A stretch of 64,000 nt of DNA from NCBI GenBank assembly GCA_026770025.1, contig JAMXDE010000006.1, forward strand, positions 806,001-870,000, given 5' to 3'. The translations under genes were made by a program, and so were the position numbers. The notes below the pieces were generated by a model. That model was not told the origin of the DNA. It saw nothing but the letters and a program-made list of their open reading frames with translations, and searched no databases. Positions 30,325 through 42,459 of the stretch are shown one piece after another (position 1 is the stretch's first letter; each line of letters starts with the position of its first letter). The DNA is from Craspedostauros australis. Its lineage: Eukaryota; Bacillariophyta; Bacillariophyceae; Mastogloiales; Achnanthaceae.

Positions 30325-32156
30325 ATGAGCGCGGCAAGAATGATACACAGTGACTCCCCCATGTCACGACGCCCGGCCCATCAGAACAAGCACCATCTGC
30401 AGAGCAACCTCGGACAGAGCATGCCTGCGATTGGTCTGGTCACACCGGAGCAAACCAGCAAGAACCCGCCGTTCAATCTGCACGCGGAGCTCATGCGCCA
30501 TCACAACCACCTCGTCATCCCCGAAGACTTGATGTCTCGATCTGCTCTGCATGCACATCAGCATGGTGTGCTGACGCCACGCATAGGTAAGAACGACGCA
30601 AAGAAGAAGAAGCAGCGAGCGAGCGCACGAGAGAGAGGGAGAGAAGATGAGTCTAGTTCGGCGTAGCTCCCCATGCTTGCTTGTTTCCGTGTCCGCGGAG
30701 GGAAGAACACACTGTGGCCATACCAATCGTAGACTCCTCTACGCTCTTGCGCCACAGCGCCATCAGCACCCTCTCTTCTTTTCCACTTCTCATTGCGACC
30801 AGAACCGTCGAAACTTCGCGATCATTTCCATTCATCCTTCGTGTTCTCACTTCGTCGTGTCGCCGCGTTTTTCTTCTGCACCGTTTCGCTCGGTCGATCC
30901 ATCGCCCGCTGCCTGGTTGTATCCTTGCTCTTTGGCGCGCTGTGTCGTTCCGCTCTCGGCAATCGTCACAACCACCAAATCATTGTGCACGTTCTCGTCT
31001 GTGCTTTTTCTTCTTGTTCTCCTGCTGTACTCCCGCTTTATGCAACAACGCATCGCATCACTCCACTCAACACCACACTCTCGGCCGTGATCATCTACTG
31101 TACTATGCGCACTCCGATGGGTGCAGTACACAAACCAGTGGCAAGACCTCAACATGAGAGCACGACTGCGACACCTCCGTGCAATCACAGTCGCATCGAA
31201 GTCAGCCACGGCCAGGACCCCGCACCATGCCCGCCAACACGGCTCAACAAGTTCGTTCGCAGGCTGTACGACATGCTCAAGGGCGAGCAAGAGTCCGGCA
31301 TTGTGGAGTGGCGACGAGGACTCCTCGTGCTACACTCCACAGACGCATTCGCACATGCCGTCCTCCCCAAGTACTTCAAAACTCGAAACTTCAAGACATT
31401 CCGTCGCCAGGTACGTGCACTTGGAACGCAACGCGCCATGTACCATCCATGCCTGGATACCAAGGCGTTCATGCTATTATATGAATCCTCATCTTCACAT
31501 TGCGTCGCAAACTCACCATGTTCGAATCTTCATTCTTGAATCTCTTCGCCTCGGTGTCCTTTCACGGTCCCGCCGCTTCGACCCAATCCGATCCAATCCA
31601 CACCATCTCACTCCGTCCACAGCTAAACTACTACGGCTTCGTGCACGTCCGATCCTTCAGCACGACAGGGTCAGCGACGACGGCGCTCTGGGTCAACCGC
31701 AGCCTGGCGCAGAAAGGCTCCGATGACATCTCCAGCGTCCTCATGCTCAAGCGCGTGGATCCGTGCGAAACCACGAAGACCGCCGAAGGCAGACGCCAGC
31801 GCAAGGAGGAGGCCATCCACACTGTCGAGGAAGACATCGGTGTGAGCCCCAAATCGCTGCAGCTCGAACAGATCCGAGCGCTGGCGATGAAGGGCCATGC
31901 TCAGCTTGCCTCTCACGACAATCACAGCACGCTGCCGTACGCCAGCCACGACGAGCATATCCCTCAGACGTATGCCTGCTTGCCGACCATGCGAAAGGTT
32001 TCCAATGCAAGCGCGGCGCACTCTTCCTCATCCGAGACATCAATGGAAGACGATCATGATTCACACCATGGCCTCCATCATGACTCTCACCACATCACCT
32101 CCGATGACGAGAGCGTCGTTGCCGCGTCCGTGCTTCTGATGCTGTCGCAAGCATGA
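30325..32156 (+). CDS. HSF: Heat shock transcription factor, three exons, 359 aa
   Basis: Exons 30325-30586, 31127-31410 and 31623-32156; introns start GTAAGA and GTACGT and end GTGCAG and CCACAG, and phases agree exactly. An acceptor 11-12 bases further into intron 1 (AACCAG) would also keep the frame. The DNA-binding domain is residues about 125-220: LNKFVRRLYDMLKGEQESGI, VEW, then LPKYFKTRNFKTFRRQ, which joins LNYYGF across the second intron. This is the HSF winged-helix signature (F.RKLY.ML…LP.YF…FQRQLN.YGF). The N-terminal 87 residues are polar, and the C-terminal part is acidic with His/Asp/Ser runs. Diatoms have large HSF families; the target genes are unknown. I see no clear heptad-repeat trimerisation region, which is common in diatom members. 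Confidence 0.88.
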
Positions 32157-33059
32157 GCACGCCACTGCAACCTCCTATTCAACCTTGGTCTGGGGGCAAC
32201 TAATGGCAGCATGGCAAACTCGGGCATGGTTGAGACATCTGCAGCATCGCGACGCCGATACCAAAACATCTTCACGAAGATTTATAGTTTGCTTTCATCA
32301 ACTCGAAGCTGCCATCATTGACACCTTCCATTTTCTCGCTACATACAAATACATATTACTTTTACTCAACGTTTGCAATGGTATATAATAGAGCCCAAAT
32401 GTAATGGCTGTGGTCTTTGTAGTAGTAGTAGTAGTTGTTGTTGTTGAAGGCAGAGGCTTGATTTCAAGCTGCCTGGACAAGAGTTCTTCTGTTCGCAAGA
32501 ATAATAGTCAATTGGGAATACCCGAGTTGGTATTCCGTGTCTTTTGCACGTTGTCAGGAGGATGATCTGTCCTTCAACCGGTTTTGACGCCGTTTGATGT
32601 TGAGGACAAAGCTGTATCAGACGATGATGTAACTGTAGTAGACTCGGAAGTAAGCTGTAAAGATTGTTTCTGATTGCTTGTTTTATGTGTTAAGCTGACT
32701 ATTGATAGGACGATCGAGTAAAAGGGGCAGGGGTTCATGCTGTCGTGCTTCAGCCGTTCTTTGTTGCACAGCAACATGCCGTGGTGGTTCTGCACACATA
32801 CAGTCGTCCAGTATCATCACCCATAGGGCAGCAGCTAATCCATTCACATGGATATGCTTCAAGATGGGTGCAGGTTCTGCAAGATGGTTAGCTGGACAGG
32901 TGGCATGGGTGCATGAGCTGGAGGGTGAGCAGAGCATGGATCGTGGTTCAACTACACACCATGCGCGCGGTAGCCTTTCATTGCAGTATCGGTTTCGGAT
33001 ACCGGGTACCGTGTACATGACATGGACAATTGAGTCCCGGATAAGTCCCAGACCAAGTC
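32157..33059. other. Stretch without a recognised gene
   Basis: 3' flank of the HSF gene, then sequence of unclear nature up to the LINE-like remnant. A GTAGTTGTT microsatellite lies at about 32,420-32,445. The stretch from about 32,840 may belong to the remnant that follows, but no frame supports it. Confidence 0.3.
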
Positions 33060-34912
33060 TGTCCCAACTCACATCAACAAAGATCAGTACTCAAACTACA
33101 GCGATTTATGTGACACGAAATATACCGACATGACCATGAAGGCCACCAAACATGTTCGAATCGTAGACGACAAAGCCAACAACGGTGAGATGATGGAAGA
33201 GCAAGGACCAACTGTGCAAACAGCAGCTCCAAAGCCACCTCCCAAGCCAAATCCGAGGGCAATCGAAGAAGAGGGAATGGAGAAATGGGGAGAAATAGCG
33301 ACGACATGAAAAAATCCAAACACCGCGCATTGGAGAAAGCTTCACAACATGATCATTCAGCACGCCAAAGCTTTCCAGCCAGAAGAGAAGTACAGAGAAG
33401 AGGACAGAGCCCTGCACAACCAGGCAAAGAAGACTCTAGTCATGAAAGCAAGGTGGGAGAAGAGCGACATGTCAATGGTGTCAGCGTCCATGCCCACCAT
33501 CAGCAAGATGACAGGTTTTTCAGACAGTGATGGACGAGCGCACAACCAAGTTGGGAAAAACAAAAGTGGCATTGGGCAATCCAGCGCAAGTTGCCATCAA
33601 ACAACTCATGGCAGATTTGTCCCTCACCAATCCCATCCGATGCTTTGCCAATGCCCTCAAGCCAGGCAACACAACTATGGCAGCCAACCAGATGACCATA
33701 CTATGGGCAGCAGATACAAACTATATGGGCTGTCAATACATGGACAAGCAAGTGCCACCAGAAGTGGACAGCAACAATGAAAGCTACGATCTGGAAGCTC
33801 TCATGACAAAGAAGCCTCTGAGACAAGCCAACCTGACGGCATACACAGCAGTGACAAAAATCACATCACCAGCCCCACAAGATGCAGCAGGCAACCTTAA
33901 AGCAGTGCAAGCTCCAACAAAACAGGAACAGCAATTGGGAGACAACAATGCAGCAGGCAAAGGATGGACACTCCTACAAAAGAAGACCAACCTGCAGATG
34001 TCCAATCCCAAGCAACGGTACTACGAGCGGTTCTAAATGAGATTGAAGATCCCAAAAGGCTCAAAAACACTGGTCAGAGATTTCCAAGAACACTGCCAGC
34101 AATGGTACGAGGAGGCTCTGGACATGGACAAAAGCCTGATCATCAGCCCCTGGTACAAGAAAAACAAAGCCAAAGGCTGCATCGTCACAGCAGATGACAT
34201 CCCAGCAGTGTGGAAGGACCTCCGATACTTCATTGGAAGAGCAAACCCAACATCCAAGAGCAAAGACGTCTATCTCCAGGTACTCCTATCTTCCAACATG
34301 GACATTCAAATGTTCACTAGTTGGAACACAGAGCTCAAAGGCGCGTACAATGAGGGGGAGTACTCATAGATCCAAGATCTGAAGAACGCAGAACATACTA
34401 CAGAGATCGGATTCATGGCATACTCTGGTAACTTCACCAAGGCAAAGCAAGCCCTGGAGATTATCAATCAACTGTTGGAAGGAAAACAAGTGAAACTCAA
34501 AGTCAGAGGACGTGTGAAGTACATGGGAAAGGTGTCAGAGGAAGTGAAGGAACAGCATCTACGACTTGGAGGCACTTGGTACAACGCTCCGTGGATGGCC
34601 CAACATCTCCATGCAGATGTCAAAGACGCTTGCAGGGCCTCAAAATTGCTTGGTAAGATCTTCAACACCAAGGAAGGCGACCGGGGAGGACTCAACTACA
34701 GTTATGTTCCAAAGCCAGGGACATCGGTGATGGGGGCAAAGACAGCCGCAAAGGTGCAGGCGATGACAAGGAAACACCAAAGCTACGTCCACAGGCTCAA
34801 GTATGAGCAGCTCAAGGGCGGCGTTGCACTGGATGTCAAAGATCCGGAGACCCAGACAATCACACTTCAATAATTCCTCGCCAACCAAACCATCGATGGA
34901 TGCCCAATGATT
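33060..34912 (+). pseudogene. LINE-ORF1-like coding remnant, left part
   Basis: Plus-strand coding-like sequence in changing frames: a Pro/Lys/Glu-rich start (about 33,070-33,310), open pieces 33349-33780 and 33527-34036, then ordered pieces 34037-34369 (with PKGSKTLVRDFQEHCQQWYE) and 34415-34873 (with EIGFMAYSGNFTKAKQALEI just at its start). The order and the 'IGFMAYSGNFT…' segment resemble, from memory, a protein found before reverse transcriptases in diatom genomes, so I read it as ORF1 of a non-LTR element. The assignment is tentative. The reading is broken several times. The region is cut at 34,912 by a copia element and resumes at 46,104. Confidence 0.45.
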
Positions 34913-35703
34913 TGTCGAGATGTATATGTGAGTATACGTCAAGATGTACGTGTATATGTGCATCGTTCACCCGCTATTCTCTCATACGCACTTGGACGGT
35001 ATAACTATACTCGTGTCGATAGTATACTGTGATTCGTTAGAATTACAGGGGAAATGGAACACACGAAAAGGGGCAAGATTTCTGGAGGAAATTTGCAAAT
35101 AACGATTTCTGGGAGAATCAGAAGATCGTCCGTCCATGCATCAATGGTACCAAGAGAATCTCGAGGTACTTCCCAACTAAACCTCAGATGACGATATCAT
35201 CTGACAGACCACTGCATCACCAATGGAACATGACATCTGGAGAGCAGAAGGACGCCTACTGACGTCGACAGGATGTCAACATGTCACCACGTCGACAGCT
35301 GTCTCCAAGTCAGAGCAGGAGGCGAAGATGCAATGACCCATGAAGATCATGGATACTGAAGGTGAACTTCAAATGGTAAGTACTCATGGAGTAGGAACCA
35401 GTACTGAACGAACGGAGTGTCGAATGCAGAGTACGCATCGAACACGGAGTATCGTGTAACACGAGTACACGATGTTGAGAGCGAGAGCGAGAATACAGAG
35501 AGGAGCGAGAGAGGATCTCGCGTACCGACTCATAGTCGGAGACTGAATCTACGAAACAGATTGAAGCGCTGAGAGCATCGGGCAAGACAACTGGTGTACA
35601 CCGAGAGGATTGGAGTAACCAAGTAATGAAATAGCAAACAGACGACTATCAACCAATACCATCTTCCACGATCGTAGGTTACCGTGAGCGGAACTTGCCA
35701 ACA
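34913..35703 (+). repeat. 5' LTR of copia A
   Basis: 791 bases, same length as the 3' copy. Contains TGACGTCGAC near 35,261-35,270 and a purine-rich GAGAGCGAGAGCG tract at about 35,479-35,491. Confidence 0.93.
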
Positions 35704-35785
35704 CGTTTATAAACAATAGATCAGGGCGAGCCCGCGAATCGTATCGTGCGAGGAAGACGAACATCATTCAAGAGCAGCAGGCTGA

Positions 35786-37651
35786 ATGAGCGAGGAAGAG
35801 GAATTGAAAGATATCCCTCTGTCTAATCCGGCTATCAAGAGAGAAGAAGGTGCGAGTGAGACTCCACCACGAGAAGAGAAGGAAGCAGCCGCGGCTACTG
35901 TCCTATCAGGCACAGACGCAAGCGCGATCGACGAGACCGAAGAAGAACGGTCTGCAAGACTACACCGTAAGGAGAAGAGGATTCTCAAGGCGGCCAAGCA
36001 AGAGGAGACTGGTGTGACGGAGAGCATTCGCACAGCCAAACAGAGTGGGAAAAGTGAGACACCACCAGGAGGAGAATTTGTGAGCAAATCAACCTTCGCG
36101 AAACAACAAGCGAAAATCGAAGAATCGGTAACACAGAAACCGACGGAAATCAAGGGCGCGAGCGCACCAACAACGAAACAACGAACCAACATGGCGACAT
36201 CAGCCAACATGAACAAGCGACGCATCAAGGCGCCGATGTTCAGCGGTGAACAGGAAGACTACAGCGCATGGGAGTCCCAAGCGAAGGCATACGCTCGTGC
36301 ACAGAAGACGAGAGACGTGATGTTGGGCAAGACCAAGGTGCCAACAGTGAGCGAGATCGCGGCAGCCGCCGATGAAGACAAGGAAGCGATGGAGGAGATC
36401 TACGAGCTGGGATGCAACTGCTTCAGCGATCTGATCCTCATGATGGATGCAGAGAAAGGAAAAGGCAAGCAGGCCATCCAGTACATCAACCAATGCATCT
36501 CCGACGACTACCCCGAAGGAGACGCACACGCAGCATGGAACGTTCTCGCGGAGAAGTTCCGTCCATCCGACGCAGCAACGAAGATCAAACTCAAGCGTCA
36601 ATTCAACAACGAAAAGATGAAGAAAGACTCGGACCCCGACATCTACATCACGCGACTCGAAGGTTTACGATCGCGTCTCCACGATGTCAAGTACGAGATC
36701 ACGGACGAGGAGATGATCATGCAAATCTTCAGCACGGTGAGCAGCGAATACAAAACTCACATCGTGAACTTCCAACATCAACTCACGTTTAATCCGGAAC
36801 TGGTCACCATCAACACGATCAAAGGAGTACTCCGCACAGCATACGCCACTCATCAAGGAGGCAAGGCGTACATCGACGACTTCCAAGACAGTAACACGAA
36901 GAGCAACGACACCGGCTTCGCGAGCACCGGTAACTTCAAGGGTACTTGTCACAACTGTGGCGTGTATGGCCATAGATCCGCCGATTGCCCAGAACGCAAG
37001 AAATCGAACAACAAGAAAAACAACAAGATGAACGGAAAGCGCAACAAGGGAAGCGGCTTCAAGGGCAAGTGCAACTACTGCGGCATCTTCGGACACCGCG
37101 AGGCGGAGTGCCGAAAGAAGAAGTTCAACGAGAAGAAGAAGGCCGACGAGCAGGCCAACACAGCAACACAAGGACACGACAAGAGCGGACACGAGATGGT
37201 ACTCTCTGCAAAGGACATGCCACTCTGCATGTTGGTGTCCGACGACTACATCAAAGACTCCTTCTTCGATAACTTCGAGTACGTCGGAAGTGACGACGAA
37301 GTGCAGGACGATGAGATCGTCCCGGAGTGGCTCAGCGAGGAGCCAATCATCCACGAGGTGGATCCAAGACGCGAAGTGAACTACGAATGCTGCTTCAACG
37401 CGCACGACCTGATCGGTTCATACGGCGACGAAGCTGAGATGGACGACGAGGCCAACGATAGCGACATCGAAGAGGCCATGAGCGATGACAACGACGACGC
37501 CGACGAGGACGGCGCAGATGAAGACGACGAGGTGAACCGCGACGAGGTGCCTCCTCCGCAAGTAGGGAGATACGAGAGAACGGGAACCTTCATCAACAGA
37601 GGACAGGATGATGCAAACTGTTGGAAGGCTCCGCGCACGGAGAATCGGTAG
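35786..37651 (+). CDS. Copia A gag-type frame, 621 aa
   Basis: Polar N-terminus, then the copia gag domain (UBN2-like) from about residue 145: PMFSGEQEDYSAWESQAKAY, later AIQYINQCISDDYPEGDAHA and a segment ending TVSSEYKTHIVNFQHQL. Two CCHC zinc knuckles follow, CHNCGVYGHRSADC from residue 388 and CNYCGIFGHREAEC from residue 429. The C-terminal 150 residues are strongly acidic. Two knuckles are more than the single one usual in copia gag. It would form the particle shell and bind the element's RNA. Confidence 0.88.
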   Translation: MSEEEELKDIPLSNPAIKREEGASETPPREEKEAAAATVLSGTDASAIDETEEERSARLHRKEKRILKAAKQEETGVTESIRTAKQSGKSETPPGGEFVSKSTFAKQQAKIEESVTQKPTEIKGASAPTTKQRTNMATSANMNKRRIKAPMFSGEQEDYSAWESQAKAYARAQKTRDVMLGKTKVPTVSEIAAAADEDKEAMEEIYELGCNCFSDLILMMDAEKGKGKQAIQYINQCISDDYPEGDAHAAWNVLAEKFRPSDAATKIKLKRQFNNEKMKKDSDPDIYITRLEGLRSRLHDVKYEITDEEMIMQIFSTVSSEYKTHIVNFQHQLTFNPELVTINTIKGVLRTAYATHQGGKAYIDDFQDSNTKSNDTGFASTGNFKGTCHNCGVYGHRSADCPERKKSNNKKNNKMNGKRNKGSGFKGKCNYCGIFGHREAECRKKKFNEKKKADEQANTATQGHDKSGHEMVLSAKDMPLCMLVSDDYIKDSFFDNFEYVGSDDEVQDDEIVPEWLSEEPIIHEVDPRREVNYECCFNAHDLIGSYGDEAEMDDEANDSDIEEAMSDDNDDADEDGADEDDEVNRDEVPPPQVGRYERTGTFINRGQDDANCWKAPRTENR

Positions 37652-38151
37652 TAGTCACACTCTTTGTCGAAAGTGTTTCTGTTACTGTTACTGTTGTTGC
37701 TATTGATTGTTGGTGAGCGAGCGTGGGGTATGAGATGATCAAGATGCTCTCTTGATCCATCTCTTCCTTGCTCTCATTGCTTGGTGCAATCCTCTTGCAC
37801 CTCCATGCACATTGCTCTCATGTTGCTCGTTGATGTTGACTTCATCGTCAACGTCATCGTTTCTCTCTCGTTGTCTCGTCGTTGTTCCGTGTTCAGGTTT
37901 TGTTGAACCTGATGATTGATCGAATCTGATGGAATATTCACAACATATTTCATTCCTGTAGACCTGGTAGTTAAGGTCTCGATGTGACGTCACGTGTGAT
38001 GGATACTGTGGTATCCGCTGGTATCGCGGTATCCTGGCGTCGTAGTATCGCGGTGTATTCGTGGTACAGCGATGGTATCCCTGTGACGTCATAGTTTTGT
38101 GTCGTGATTCCGCCACCGAATAGTCTAGATGGCGGCAAGCAAGTGTGACTG
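37652..38151 (+). other. Gag-pol spacer of copia A with CRE-like palindromes
   Basis: Five hundred bases without a long frame separate gag and pol, unusual for copia elements. TGACGTCA occurs at about 37,985 and again at about 38,083. Between them lie many copies of GGTATC or GGTATCGCGGTATCC-like units that can pair with each other. Confidence 0.6.
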
Positions 38152-39760
38152 ATGCATACACATCCGAGTACACACATTCCGACAGCAAACCGCGGCGCAG
38201 CGCCGCCTCCTCCAGCAGCGGGGAACAACAGATCGGGCATCTTCGACGAAGATGACAGCGACGGAACTGAAGATCATCCGGACGACAGCTTCAACCCAAA
38301 CGAGCGTGTCGTCTACCCAGGGAACATCGACTTCCCACCTATTGAGGATCCCAACAGCGTCGACTACCTCCTCCGTCACAGCACCATCCCAAATGCAACA
38401 GCAACAGCATTGATAATCCAAAAGCAGCTCATCTTTGACGCCGTAATGGAAGCGGGGATGCGACTGTTCTCAGGAACCGCACGAGGAGTACTCAGACCGA
38501 TATGGGTGAACATGATGGGATCCATCCTATCCGAGCACTTCGAATCAATCGAAGAGATCCTCGTCAATGCGATCATCATCAACCGCATACTGGAAGCGAA
38601 CAACTCAGAAACGATCCCAGAGACGGATCTACATTACATCCTTGGAGGATGCATGCGCGTGCTCTTACGCGAGCGATCACGCGTCCACCCATACGATCCT
38701 GTCACAGGATCACATCGAAGCAACACGATCCCATCGGACTACGCACAACTACCCAACGACATGGATGACGGAGACCATCATCATCCATACAACGAAAATG
38801 GAGTCCACGAAGACGACGATGACGGCAGCTTCAACGACGAGATAGCTGCGGCAGCCGTGGAGCAGCTCCACGAGCTGAGCACCAGATACAAGGACAAGGT
38901 CAACAAGGACACCTGGCTCGCCGACAGCGGAGCTTCGTGTCACATCGTTAACTCGGACGCCGCTCTCTTCAACGTGCGGCACATCAAGTCCTTCATCCAA
39001 GTGGGAGACAGCACGAAGCTGGATTCTCCCAAGATGGGATCCATTCGCTTGAAAGTCAAACAGCGAGACAACACTGGCCACATCATCCGACTTGATGACG
39101 TGAAGTACACACCGAAAATGGCGGTGAACCTTTTCTCTACGAACAAGGCTCTGTACAACAGTTACCAGCTTGGTAACAATGGCATCCTGATGGACATCAT
39201 CAACGGATCCGGAACGAAGATCGTATTCGACCGAGTCTTCCCCACATCCAACGGATTCATCACGGGAGTGCAGATGCATCCCATCATGCCAACAGACGAC
39301 GACAAGGCTTGCACAGCCATCGTCAAGAATCCATCCAAGGAGATCAGCGCGGTGAACCTGCACCGAATGCTCGGCCACGCGCCACTCAAGACCATGAAGC
39401 GGACGGCCGCTCAATACGGATGGAAGATTATCGGCGAGATGCCGGTATGTCGCGACTGCGCGGTCGCGAACGCAAGAGTGAAGAACATCCCGAAGGCAAC
39501 CATTCCAAGAGCAACTCGCCGTGGCGAACGGCTCTTCATTGACATTAGTTACACTAAACACATAAGCTTCGGAGATAAACGCTACTGGACCCTGATCGTG
39601 GACGACTGCACGGATCACTGCTGGAGTTTCTTTCTCAAGAACAAGAGTGACCAACCAGAGTACATCAAACGATTCGTTCAAACGATCAAGTCACAGACTG
39701 GTGACCAACAGATCATCTTCCGAGGTGACAACAGCGGAGAGAACAAATCCACGCAGGATA
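38152..39760 (+). CDS. Copia A pol, part before the DNA insertion
   Basis: Carries the aspartic protease motif (WLADSGASCHIV) around residue 258, then the GAG-pre-integrase zinc segment (LHRMLGHAPLKTM, later CRDCAVANARVKNIP) and the start of the integrase core (RLFIDISYTKHISFGD, then VDDCTDHCW). It ends where the DNA element begins. Confidence 0.88.
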
Positions 39761-42459
39761 TCCACGGTGATTTTTTGTTGCGTCAGGACGCAAAATCGAC
39801 GTTTTTTGTCTCCTGACGCAAAAGTACCCGGATGGATAAAATTTGTTGCGCCAGGACGCAAAATTGAATTTAACGTGGAGATTTAACACGGGGCGAAAAA
39901 TGGTGTGACTCACTCGAACACTCGTAAAAAAATCGTTCGCTGTCGTCATTTGTCGCCTGTGCTTTGGGACAAATACAGTGTGTTTTACCGTGTTGTTTTG
40001 TACTGATGGATGCAAATCTTATCTGCGCTCCACATCCAGCAACAATAGTATCGAAACAACTCTCTGAATGTTGCAATGCATATATTAGTGATTTATGTGT
40101 TGTACATTGCCTTATTTACCTCGTGCATGCTCTCCTGCTTGCGAAGAGGAGAAAAGGAGCCAGGTATGTTTATCGGGCTCTGTCGTCCTCCTTCCTGTTG
40201 TGATCCTACCACTCTCCTTGCCAGCTTGGCTGCCTATGTTTGATACTTCTGTGTTCAAAGAGTGCTTCCAGTCACCCATCAGCTCCGTGCTGTCTGTGGA
40301 GTTGGTTGAGGCACACACTTCGTGCCTTCGGCACGACGATTCGCCTCTGTACATTGACCATCAACCACTTGTTTGTCACGCAAGTACAAGGCTCTCGTTC
40401 ATTTTGTATCGCTTCAAATCAAAAGGGATGCTCCTTCATTTGTCCTCACACTTGTGCTTACCAGATTTGGACTTCCAACACTCAGCGCATCCCCGCCGCA
40501 AACAGGGTCGCAGGCAAGAGCTCGCACCATCGAAGGCATGAATGTCCTTCCTGTGCGGAGTTCAGTTCCAAGACCACATGAGGCATACATACAAGAGAAG
40601 CATATCATGTTTGCCAGTGTGCGCATCCGCACCATTGTCAAATGAGCCCCCTTTGGTTGGCAGAAGCTAATGTGTGGGGTGGTGACTGCATTCTTGGCGG
40701 CCATATTTGTTGCCAGAATCTGGATGAATCTGATTGCCGTCCTGCTATCAAATATGTACATCTTCTTATTCATGTTAAGAAGAACAATAATAAGTCACTG
40801 AATGTCCTCCGCGTACAAAGTTACCTTGAAGGCTTTAGTGTTGGCCGCCTACAACGAGCCTAGGGCCGATTGCGCTGAAACGACTTCCCTGTGTCTCTCA
40901 CTGCCTAGCCTACCACGATTTGTCAGCACCATGGGCCATCAAACATACCGCACTGGGCATCCAACTTGCGCCCACTATGCTCTTTCACGAACCTCATGCA
41001 CTGATCCGTGCTCCATATTGTTGCTTGTTTGCCCTTCCTCCCAAGGCCCTGTATAACTGTCGTTTGCGCAGACCCATTTCTCGTCACTGCACTCTCACGG
41101 CGTGTGTGAGTCCTTGGCGTACTCCTCTTCTCTCCTGCGTTGCTGCATGTTGTTGCTGCTCAACTGCCTGGGCCCTTATCCGTGCTGCTTGCACATGCTT
41201 CACTCACTGGCTCTGAGCATCCACTGGCCAGGTCACCACCTCCACTCTCGCCGCATTCGTCATGAGGGCTTGGTCTGTGGCCAGGATACCTCCGCCTCCG
41301 ATCGCCCATTGCTCGTTCACCCTGGCTCATACTTCTTTTCCTGGGCTGCCGCGCGCTTGCGTCCATCCTGGTCATGTAGCACGCAGTTGCGCGCTTCCCA
41401 TGGCTTCTGTCAAACCTCCCACAGCCCTCGAATGGCTATGCCCCTCCAGTTCGCTGGCTTCATTGGGAGCTCTTCCTCCATCATCACGGACTCCTGTATT
41501 GTCCTCCACTGCCTCGCCCAGCGCCCACGCACCATCATACCCCATCCGATCACTTGTTGGGCATTGACTGCTTCTTGGATTCGCGTTGGTGCTCTTGGCT
41601 CCATGTTGTCCATGTTGCTCCAACTCCTCAGCTGGCAGAGCATCTCTTGGACCATATCTGGATCTCCTCCTACCCGAAGCATGTCATCTCCCCACTCTGC
41701 ATTCGCCTTCTCCCTCACAGAGACCGCTGCTGAATGCCAACACTGCATGACTTGCTCCGTTGTTATCTTATTCACATTTGTACTAACACATTCATGTTTC
41801 TCAATGAAGCAAGCAATCTTTGCTTGAAAGAGAAGCACATGGATGGCGATCTTGATTCGACGGGAACATCTAATGAGGTTGGGACCCAATGGAAGGAGGA
41901 AGCAACACAGATGCAGACACAAACTAAGACGCACATCTCACCTCGCAAGGAATGAATGAGACACTGATGTCGTGTGAAGCTGCCTGGAGAGGCACAGAAT
42001 GACGTGGAGGAAGAACGGAAAGGACCGCAGGTCCCATTGGCACACGAAGAAAAACAAGTAATCGAAGAGACATGAACACACGGAAAGCTAAAGAAAGCAC
42101 CACAGTTACGGCATCATAGTAGTGCAATTACTGATATGGTACCAACAAACTAGAGTTGGTATCTTCATGATCACTGCAAACGACAGCATCCTCTAGAGTA
42201 TGTGCTTGATGCAGAGAACACTGAACACTGCGCGAAAATAACACGAGACAAGAGCTAAGAAAATAACACGAAGGAAATCCACACAAGAAGGAGAGAGTTT
42301 TGTGGCGCTGAGTCCAACAAGTCGACGTAATTTATCCCTCGTGTTAAATTGTCGCACTAATTCTCCATTTGCGTCCTGACGCAAAAGTTCGAAAATTGTC
42401 TCGAAATTTGCGTCCTGACGCATCTTGGGTCCATTATCGCGACGAAAAATCACCGTGGA
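39761..42459. mobile_element. TIR DNA element 1 (2.7 kb) with palindromic subterminal units
   Basis: TA lies on both sides (39759-39760 and 42460-42461) within ATAT. The ends are inverted copies: TCCACGGTGATTTTT at the left and its complement at the right. Palindromic 16-mers lie just inside: TTGCGTCAGGACGCAA at 39778-39793, a one-base variant at 39846-39861, and inverted forms at 42369-42384 and 42408-42423. The interior has no recognisable transposase. It carries, on the minus strand, a LINE polymerase-tail-like frame (41410-41934); the rest is unassigned. TA use suggests a Tc1/mariner-like or related integration mechanism. See also element 2 at 47339. Confidence 0.8.
41410..41934 (-). pseudogene. 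LINE polymerase-tail-like fragment inside DNA element 1
   Basis: The minus-strand frame includes KITTEQVMQCWHSAAVSVRE, like the zinc-knuckle end of a non-LTR polymerase, then VIGWGMMVRGRWARQWRTIQ and a segment ending NWRGIAIRGLWEV, followed directly by a stop after which the same frame would read QKPWEARNCVLHD. The pattern parallels the fragment at 1329-1940. Assignment by memory of the family; no polymerase core is present. Confidence 0.4.
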
